From Aphrophora alni (lineage: Eukaryota; Arthropoda; Insecta; Hemiptera; Aphrophoridae): a DNA stretch of 64,000 nucleotides. Below the pieces are notes generated by a model. That model saw nothing but the letters and a program-made list of their open reading frames with translations, did not search any database and was not told the origin of the DNA. This document shows positions 56,075 to 64,000 of this stretch, piece after piece; positions within the stretch are counted from its first letter, which is position 1, and every line of letters begins with the position of its first letter. The stretch covers positions 86,080,890 through 86,144,889 of the forward strand of contig OY740774.1 of assembly GCA_963513935.1 (NCBI GenBank). Direction: 5' to 3'. The translations under genes were made by a program, and so were the position numbers.

Positions 56075-57975
56075 TGTGAGATCTTGTGTTCAAGTTTTTT
56101 TTATCTAATATTATCTTACTCATCTATTTGTCAAGCTCAATATTTATTTATACTTTCGTTCCACTGTTTAAAAATCTACGACTCAAATCACGTCTTCTTC
56201 TTTGTATAATTTGTAAATTTATAAATACGACAGTTTATAATTCACTAGATAATTTTTTGAAGTTATATAAAAATTAAATATTAAATAATTAAAATTTTGC
56301 AACATTTTACTGTAAAGTAACAGATTATGGAGAAAATATATATTTAACGACTTGTTAAATGGGTATCGAACGTTGGACGAACCGGGGATAATTATTTTAT
56401 TTCTTCCCTGATTTTATAACAACTCTAAAAATGACGTTAAGGATTTTCCTCACGATACAAATCGACCCTTTGGGAACAGTAAAATTAACGACCCAAGTTT
56501 TTAACACACTAAGCGAAATTATAGTGATAAAAGGAAAGAGGTTTATGTTGTAAATAATGGAAGATAAAAATCGGATAATTACAGCTGTGTAGACAAAGAT
56601 GAATTATGGACTAGATAAGGAAGTGTAAAATTGTTTATTGTGGAAGTATTATAGATTTATTTGCAGGCTGATAAGTATTCTGTATGGGTATTACTCTGCA
56701 GAATTTACTGTATGAGACAATGTATGATCATAACCCAAAATCAATTACAGGGGTTATGTTTTGGTTTTCGATTAATTATACCTTCCATAATGGAAGTACA
56801 ATCGTCATCATCATGAGACATTATCTATGAAATGTGAATTGATCATGACTTTTAGAACATTCACGTATACAGTTTTTAAATAGTATTTTTTTTTTTTTAA
56901 TTTTTTTTTTTAAAAATAAATCCTGTTCAATATTTTAGGAAGATGGCAACAAATATATTTTGTTTGAAGCTTCAAAAGCTGTATTAAAATATAAAAATAA
57001 ATATTTATGATAAAATGTCAATAGCTGTGTAAAATTCAACATGGAAACTCTGTTATTTTTATTTGTTGTTGTTTCTCTGTCAAAGTCGGTATATGGGTCA
57101 ATTTGATTTCTTCATTAAATAAAAATTAGGGTGTCTCGTAAGTACAAACAATCTGATTTGCTTTAAAACGGCTATTACGATTTTGATAAAATTTCGGCCT
57201 ATGACAAAGTTCTTTCGGAAATTATTAATATAAAATTAACACAACTATCAATGTACTTTAGCTTTCAAAACCATAATATCTAAAAAAAAAAATCATTTCA
57301 AATTTTGATGGTATTTATGTGTCTCATTGCAAGTTAAAAAAAAAATTGAAATAGGTTGAAAATGAAAACTAGATTTAAGGTTAAGACATGTTGATATTAC
57401 GAGAAAAGGAAGTTTATGTTCTATTTAAATACACTCTTATTATATTATATAATATATAATCAATTTTGGGCAAAATTTATACTTAACATATATTGGAAAA
57501 AAATCTGTAATGAAGAAAACGTTTTTTTTTCAGGTTAATACAGAGACATTTCTTGTTAAATGGTGACAAGTATTATTTTGTTTTGCATATGAGTGTGTGA
57601 AAAACTTATATGAGTGTGCAATGTTTTATATTTTAGTTGATTTATATTGTAAGTAGACTACTAATTACGATCTGACTAATGGGAAATCAAAAAATTAAGG
57701 TTTGGTTTTGATACACATAGGGGTTTATTAATGTAATTATAGGGGGTGTTTGCTGTATAATTTGGAATATATATTATGTTTCATAATTAGGTTGTCAAAC
57801 TTTAGGAAATGTTCTTTGGGAAAAAATTAGGAATTATTCCATACATGCTCAGTTTTACAGATTTCAGATTTCTTTCTTTTTTTTTTTTTTACAAAGAAAA
57901 AAATTCGAAATAGAAAATACAGAATTGAGATTTATTATAGGCAATTTGTATGTGACTTTTATAAGTGTAACAAAA
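56075..57975. other. No gene seen
   Basis: AT-rich. The open frame at 56086-56277 has a hydrophobic, low-complexity product. No repeat family was recognised. Confidence 0.4.
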
Positions 57976-57979
57976 ATAA

Positions 57980-58150
57980 AGACTTTCTTTTGTATATTTT
58001 AAAAATGACGGCCGTTTAAAATATTTAATATCTTGAAAACAATTTACTTACAAAAAAGATCATAAAAGACAAAAACGGTTCGGTTTTTAATGAAAGACAA
58101 AACGGTTTTGTATTCTTTCTGTATGCCAAAGGATAACCGAGTTATCAACA
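57980..58150 (+). repeat. Family B fragment
   Basis: TTTTAAAAATGACGGCCGTT, TAAAATATTTAATATC, then CAAAAACGG/CAAAACGG repeats and CCAAAGGATAACCGAGTTAT (compare CAAAGAATAACCGTGTTAT near 14360). Confidence 0.55.
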
Positions 58151-58417
58151 AAATGCAGGAAATTAATAATTTCTTGGTAATTACCTTGTTTATAAACAGT
58201 AGTCAAACCATTTACGATTCTAAAATTTGGACTACACGCCAACGAGGCCCACCATTTGTAGTGGTAAAGTCAGCATTACATGGTTTATCCACATTAATAG
58301 TTATACAATTATATTTACGACTACTGTGATCCCAAATAATAATAAATCATAATCACAATACAAGGCGAAAGCCACCTGTAAACTGTTTAACTTTTATTAT
58401 TTTGCTATGAGTGGTGA

Positions 58418-58640
58418 ATTGTTCAAGTCTACAGTAGGTGTGTATTTATTGTACCTCTTGGCCTATGAATTTTACTGTGTTATATTTCATGATAGGCAGT
58501 AACCACATTGGGTTTACAAGAACCATTTAATGAATGTATTAATACATACAAGGAGTGATGGGTAAGGTTCACTGAACCACTAATTAACTTATAATAACTA
58601 CCCCCCGCCTCACCTTAACTAATTTTGTGACAGTTGCCCA
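58418..58640 (+). repeat. Family C repeat
   Basis: GTTCAAGTCTACAGTAGGTG, GGGTTTACAAGAACCATTTA and a CCCCCCGCC patch match 40290-40450 and the G-rich border of the inverted copy. Confidence 0.6.
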
Positions 58641-58699
58641 GACAAAGTAATGTTCTGGAAAGTTTTAAATATAGTTGATTTCAGATTGTGACAAACATA

Positions 58700-59553
58700 A
58701 CTAAGGGTTGATAAAATCCAAGTCCAGACTTAGTTAAATCAGTCCATTAACCTCATTTCAAGCATGTGTGTTCCACTAAGATTGGAAGAGAACGGTTGAT
58801 AAAACCCAAGTCCAGACTAAGTTAATCAGTCTACTAAGAATCATGTCAAGCAAGTTTATTCTCACTAAGGGTGGAAGAGATGGGTTGATAATATCCAAGT
58901 CCAGACTTTTTAATTAGTCTACTAAGCATCATTTCAAGCAAGTGTGTTCTATTAAGGGTGGAAGAGAAGGGTTGATAATATCCAAGTCCAGATAAAGTTA
59001 ATCAGCCTACTAAGCAGCATTTCAAGCAGGTGTGTTCTACTAAGGGTAAAAGAGAAGGGTTGATGAAATCCAAGTCCAGACAAAGTTAATCAGTCTACTA
59101 AGCAGCATTTCAAGCAGGCGTGTTCCACTAAGGGTTGAAGAGAAGGGTTGATAAAATCCAAGTCAATCAGTCTACTAAGCATAGTATCAAGGAATTGTGT
59201 TCCACTAAGAATGGAAGAGAACGGTTGATAAAATCCAAGTCCAGGCTAAGTTAATCAGACTACTAATCATCCTTTCCAGCAAATGTGTTCCACTAAGGGT
59301 GGAAGAGAAGGGTTGATGAAATCCAAGTCCAGACTAAGTTAATCAGTCTACTAAGCAGCATTTCAAGCAGGCGTGTTCCACTAAGGGTGGAAGAGAAGGG
59401 GTGATGAAATCCAAGTCCAGACTAAGTTAATCAGTCTACTAAGCAGCATTTCAAGCAAGTGTGTTCCACTAAGGGTGGAAGAGAAGGGTTGATAAAATCC
59501 AAGTTCAGACTTAGTTAATCGATCTACCAAGCATCATTTCAAGCAAGTGTGCC
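58700..59553 (+). repeat. 88-bp tandem repeat, about 10 units
   Basis: The unit begins GGTTGATAAAATCCAAGTCC and includes AGTTAATCAGTCTACTAAGC, ATTTCAAGCAAGTGTGTTCC and ACTAAGGGTGGAAGAGAAG. Unit starts are at 58706, 58794, 58883, 58970, 59058, 59146, 59223, 59311, 59399 and 59487. One unit (59146) is 77 bp because 11 bp are lost. Confidence 0.95.
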
Positions 59554-59945
59554 AATCCATCCTTTTGTAAATTTTCTGTATATGTATAAAAGCATAACAA
59601 AGACAGTTTTTATGTATGCACTTAGCTTTTAAAAACTGCAATATTGTCGAGATAATAAACGGGAACTACTAACACAAAACCTTATTCCTCGCAACGACTC
59701 TGCCATTATCCAATCTCTTTTTACGGGCTTCTGCTTTAATTTAAAAGCTACAAATCATTAGAACTTTATTACTTAATTAGTTTTATTCTGTTGATGTTTT
59801 GTTTAGTTATTTTATTCGATTTTTTTTACAAGTTATAACAACAAGTTATAAGTTTCTTTAACGTAGTCTATTTTCATAGAACGAGTATACAACTACAATA
59901 AACTAACAAACAACTTTGAGTGACCGAACTGTTCTACCTTGTTCA
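59554..59945. other. No feature seen
   Basis: AT-rich spacer. Confidence 0.4.
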
Positions 59946-59949
59946 TTCT

Positions 59950-60255
59950 CGTTGTACAGTACGTCATGTGTAACCTGAGCTATTTGATGCGTTAGTGGGA
60001 AAGTGTCTGGCTAACGGCGGGGAGAAGTATGACTGACAGGAAGTACTATACATAATATAACTACTGTACAGTATGTGAGGTGTAGCCTGAGCTATAACAT
60101 AGATAATGGAAGTGTGTAGTTTGACTCGCAGGGAAGTACTGTAAATACTAAAACCACTATACAATACCTAAGGTGTAGCTTAAGCTATTAGATGAGTTCG
60201 AGGGGAATTTTTTGGCTAATTGAGAGGCTATCAGGAAATATTGTTTGTCTCAAAG
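59950..60255 (+). repeat. About 100-bp tandem repeat, 3 diverged units
   Basis: Units start near 59955, 60067 and 60160 with TACAGTAYG, GGTGTARCCTGAGCTAT and later AGGAAGTACT. The open frame 59964-60164 on the minus strand is a product of it. Confidence 0.7.
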
Positions 60256-60259
60256 TTCA

Positions 60260-62245
60260 CCTAAATTCATTTTGTTTCATTAACCTAAACATTAGCTATT
60301 ACTTCTGGAGCATGGCTATATATAATTTTACTTAAATTTGTACATGCATACAGAAATAGGACGATACTCTTTGTCAAAGCACAAGTAGTAAACTACACCA
60401 AGTATTCCCTCCCCTCACCAACCCAATTATTGATTCAGTTATTTTTCTTCGCATCTAGAGTCAGCTTAGTCTACATCTCAAATACTGTAATTCTCTCGCC
60501 TGTCCTTTAAAACATCTCTGTTTGAAAGTGGTGGATGAGAGGTTGGATCCTTTCCATTTCCTATCCAGTTCTTTTGTTCGTTGTAGGTCGATAGTATAAA
60601 ATTTATTAAATTTTTAAATTATAAATGGAGTGTTGAGTTAATGGAAATCGTTTGTCTTAGGAAGGCGAATAACAACAACAATGGATGTAAGACACATCTG
60701 CCCAATGATTTTCGACGTCTTGCTGTTTGGAATGAAATATGGCAGTGGTAAGAACCAAACATAAAATATTTTATTTACTATTAATCATTTACATTCATTT
60801 GTTGTTTACTCTAAGGAAAGAAATATTTTGACATTTCAGATTTTTACTTTGAGTGAATGTTTACTATATTCGCAGACCCTCTCCCTCCTATTGAATAAAC
60901 CAACTGCAATTCATCAAAAATGCTAGAAACAGTTGCAAGTCACATCAAACAAAATTCGTAAAACTGATCTTTTATTAAAAAGCCAGCCTTTTAGAAAGTA
61001 AACATCTTTGTTGGAGTATGATTAACATATTCTAGCTTCGCAGTTTGAGGTATTTTTAAGTTGTTTATCTTCACTTCTGCTGGTAAGATTAATCACAACG
61101 GGAAAATATCATAGCCGAGTGAAAAACCTAGTAAGATTTTACCAGGTGCTCTAATCGTCTTTTATGGTGGATTGTACTGACACCTCGTAAAATGGTAACA
61201 ATTGTATTACAAATTATAATTGATAATGGTGCAAAACATTGCAATAACTTCTCACTTTCTCAAATACAAATTAAAAATATCCTCTTAAGGTTAATTTTTT
61301 TCCGTCAATTTATCACGAAAAGAAATTTTATTTCACTTTCGTTTTAGTAAATTATTATATGATTTTAATATTCTCATTGCAATTTCAATTTGAAACAAAT
61401 TATTTTAGCATATTTTTAGTGATTTAACTTTTTACAGTTTAATGTATTTTATGTTTTTTGTTTACCGATAACTACTACAAAGTATTTTTTATAAAATTAG
61501 TAATTTTTGTTTAGGCCTTTATAGACAAACAAAATTTTGAATTTTGGTTTTCCCCCAAAATTTTGAGTTATCATAAAATATACATAAATCCTTCTCGAGA
61601 TTAGGCTGCCTATATAGTTTTTTTATCAAATTGGTTCACAAGTTCTGAGCTGTTAATAACGACACAGACAAATTACGTAAACGACTTGTCTTAGTGTTCT
61701 TCAAGACATATTTACTTATAAAACTCAAAATTGATTAGTTTACTCATCACACAACTTTCCTACACTTTGAATATTTGTCAGAACCTTCAGTAATTATAGA
61801 GTAGCAAGTAACAATTCGTGAACATTTTATAATGATTACAAAATATTGCAAAAAATCGCAAATACAATTTTATAAAAACAAAACAAAAGAAAACAACACT
61901 TCTATTTTTAAGAAAATTCTTTTCCCATTTGGCGGTAAGGAGATGTGAAGGCCAAAACTTGAGTTGCATCCGACATCTCAAGTACTTTTACAAAAACTTT
62001 GTGTAATTAATAAATACTAATTTAATACGAATATCTTTCATATAAAAAAATGAACATTACTATTACGAATTACAACATGTAACTTTAATTAAAATTGTCA
62101 AATAAAAACTTTATTTAGCAGAATTTATTAATAGTGAAGAAATATAATTAATATCTACATATAAACATTTAAAACAAATATTAAATGCATATTTCACGTT
62201 TTTTCAAAAAATAAAAACAAAAACATAATCATCTATGGAACACAA
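60260..62245. other. No gene seen
   Basis: A 2-kb AT-rich stretch without recognisable coding, RNA genes or shared repeats. Confidence 0.4.
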
Positions 62246-62249
62246 GATC

Positions 62250-62885
62250 AAACAACTTGATTGCGCCATCATGGTACTTACCGAACCTGATTATATAAAC
62301 AGATCCTCTAAATGTAAATCCCATAGATTGCTCTCGTGAGCTTTGTTGGAAATGTTAAATTATATTTGTAAATCATGGGGTTTTATCCACAAGGGTAAGT
62401 TTGTTTAAAACAGTTGATTCACATTTTTCTGGAACTTGTAATTTACTGTCGGTTTTTGTGGGGTTCGTAGATGTATATATATTTAACATTGTTCACTCAC
62501 TTTGCTCTCACGTCAGTGATTCAGCCCTGTTGTACCTCAAAGTTGGACGAAATTCACATTTTTTGAGAAGTCGCGGATCTAATTTACTTTTTTAGTAATA
62601 ACTTCCCTATTTGTCATCGCAGAGAGGCGTGGTTGGTACCTTCAGATGCGGAATTTAAATCTGAACACTTTAAGTTTGTTATAAGTTGAACGAGACACGA
62701 GATATGAACAATAAAATTATTATAATTGAAGCCATTTCGACATTTTTAATTGGCTTATCTGAATAGGGTTTTATATGAGGGTTTCCACCAACATTATATT
62801 TAACGTTCCTACCTTATTTTTGTGGACACTATCGTGTGTTATATGCAGATGACAACGATGATGTTACGAAATACTTCGTATACTG
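62250..62885 (+). repeat. Family A repeat, full length but diverged
   Basis: Head CAACTTGATTGCGCCATCAT, GGTACTTACCGAACC, TTGGAAATGTTAAATTAT, AAGTTTGTTTAAAACAGTTG, a core decayed to TTCACTCACTTTGCTCTCAC, AATAACTTCCCTATTTGTCA, GAGAGGCGTGGTTGGTACC, and TGTGGACACTATCGTGTG. The open frame 62401-62595 is inside and is not a gene. Confidence 0.75.
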
Positions 62886-64000
62886 TTGCTGAAGTAAATA
62901 ATATAAAACAGATAAATATAAAACAGATAAAATATACGGAACGTAACAAAATGCACAAAAAATGAACATTGATTATCGTTATAAAAACTTGATTACTTGG
63001 TTTTGTAAGTGAAAATGTTAATGAATTGTTTTGTACTGTTTATTTTTGGACGCTCACTATACTTTCTAAATTCAATCAGAAGCAATAAACACTAATATTG
63101 TTGCAAAGTATATCTGTACACACGATTCAGTTCCAAAATCAATATTAGTCAATTAGTTTTTCACAATCACACGAAATATTTAAGTGATGTCGAAACACAC
63201 CTATTAGTCCTAGTCAGCCTGGCAGAACAGTTAAACCATTTAGAAAAACTCCACATGATATGAGCAATCAATAGGCGCGCTCACACATGAGCCAATATCA
63301 CATAGCTCCGAGGGATTTGCTGATTGATTATTGAAGGCATGCTGGGAGCATTGAGCAATTTCTCGCCATGATATCATAGTTAGAGAAAGGCATGTACCAC
63401 GCCAGAACTTTCCAAATATATCATTCAGAGTAAATAGTTTCTTGTTGCAAATTATATTAATTGTGTCTACTTGTGTTATTTATTTAAATTATCAAGTAAA
63501 TTCATGCGTTACATCTTTATACAAAAGTAATTTTAGCGAGTTTGCAGTTACATTTATCTATATTGAGGAATGTGTAGACAAAATAGATTTTTGGGGAAAA
63601 TTATAAGCGATTTTTTGCTGAACTCTTCATCGGAGATTGTTGAAAAGGTTTCAATAACTTTTTTCAAGTACAACTACTCCGAATACAACGGAAAAATATA
63701 TTTATTGTATATCAAATTTTCATTAAGTAAAACTACTCAGGCTTAAGCAGGTCGTGTAAAAAGTTCTAAATCATAACGTAACGCTGTTAGTCACACCAAT
63801 CGTCACGTCACGTGAAGTAGTAACGTTCGGCACTATTTTGTCCCCTATCGTTGCCAGGTTGAATATACAGGTTGATTGAAACCTAGTGTGACTGCTGTTG
63901 TATGCACAATGTTACACTTTAAAGGGAACTTGGAGTTTCTTTTTTAGTTAAAGTTAGACCTATTACAAAATGTGTCATATCTTTATACGTTTAGGGGCTA
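62886..64000. other. No gene seen
   Basis: AT-rich end of the window. Slightly richer patches at 63190-63420 and 63780-63900 do not resemble any known RNA or protein family. Confidence 0.4.

Overview
This window looks like a gene-free, repeat-saturated stretch of an AT-rich insect nuclear genome. The clues are short interstitial arrays of TTAGG (the ancestral insect telomere unit), decayed transposases of the IS630-Tc1-mariner superfamily in forms common in insects, RTE-type and R1/I-like LINE tails, and long homopolymer and dinucleotide tracts. A sap-feeding hemipteran is plausible, but that is inference. I found no bacterial features, no CRISPR array, and no host protein-coding gene or exon I could defend. 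Almost all open reading frames are short, chance or repeat-driven. All similarities were read by eye from conserved motifs; no alignment or database search was run.

Layout. 1-7000 holds a SINE-like 3' end (about 1000-1080), a TTAGG array at 1894, and two truncated family A copies joined at a second TTAGG array (4815-5490). 7009-7960 is a broken mariner-like transposase on the minus strand. 9385-10465 has two family A copies. 11995-12099 is a hairpin with perfect 24-bp arms. 14620-15050 is a duplicated block around an (AT)n tract. 16.7-18.9 kb holds inverted family D copies. 19590-21570 is a three-level nest: a family A copy split by a hAT-like insert, itself split by a 5'-truncated RTE element with an open reading frame. 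22378-24004 is a mariner-like element with 127-bp terminal inverted repeats and a dead transposase. 25380-26520 is a degenerate satellite. 27937-28303 is a 5'-truncated LINE tail with a 14-bp target duplication, next to a family A copy.

30-39 kb mixes a large foldback element (30661-31341), family A, D and E copies, a compact hairpin (33060-33172), TTAGG arrays and an R1/I-like LINE fossil (about 35990-36760). 40989-42327 is a 21/22-bp satellite with stepped higher-order spacing. 42.8-45.5 kb has a family A copy carrying a 247-bp MITE, a 190-bp (CT)n tract and repeat fragments. 46980-47882 is a third transposase fossil that has lost its catalytic core. 49.9-50.3 kb has inverted hammerhead-like hairpins. 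52.0-52.9 kb is a 40-bp minisatellite. 54.5-56.1 kb holds a LINE-like fossil and two more hammerhead-like motifs. 58.7-59.55 kb is an 88-bp tandem array, 59.95-60.26 kb a roughly 100-bp three-copy repeat, and 62.25-62.89 kb a last family A copy.

The region reads as a palimpsest of insertions. The best-supported events are those with target duplications: TA for the mariner-like element, 8 bp for the hAT-like insert, 11 bp for the RTE and 14 bp for the LINE tail. The most interesting unexplained items are family A with its conserved CG-containing core, TTAGG arrays lying at breaks in two family A copies, the stepped satellite, and scattered hammerhead-like motifs suggestive of Penelope-like elements.
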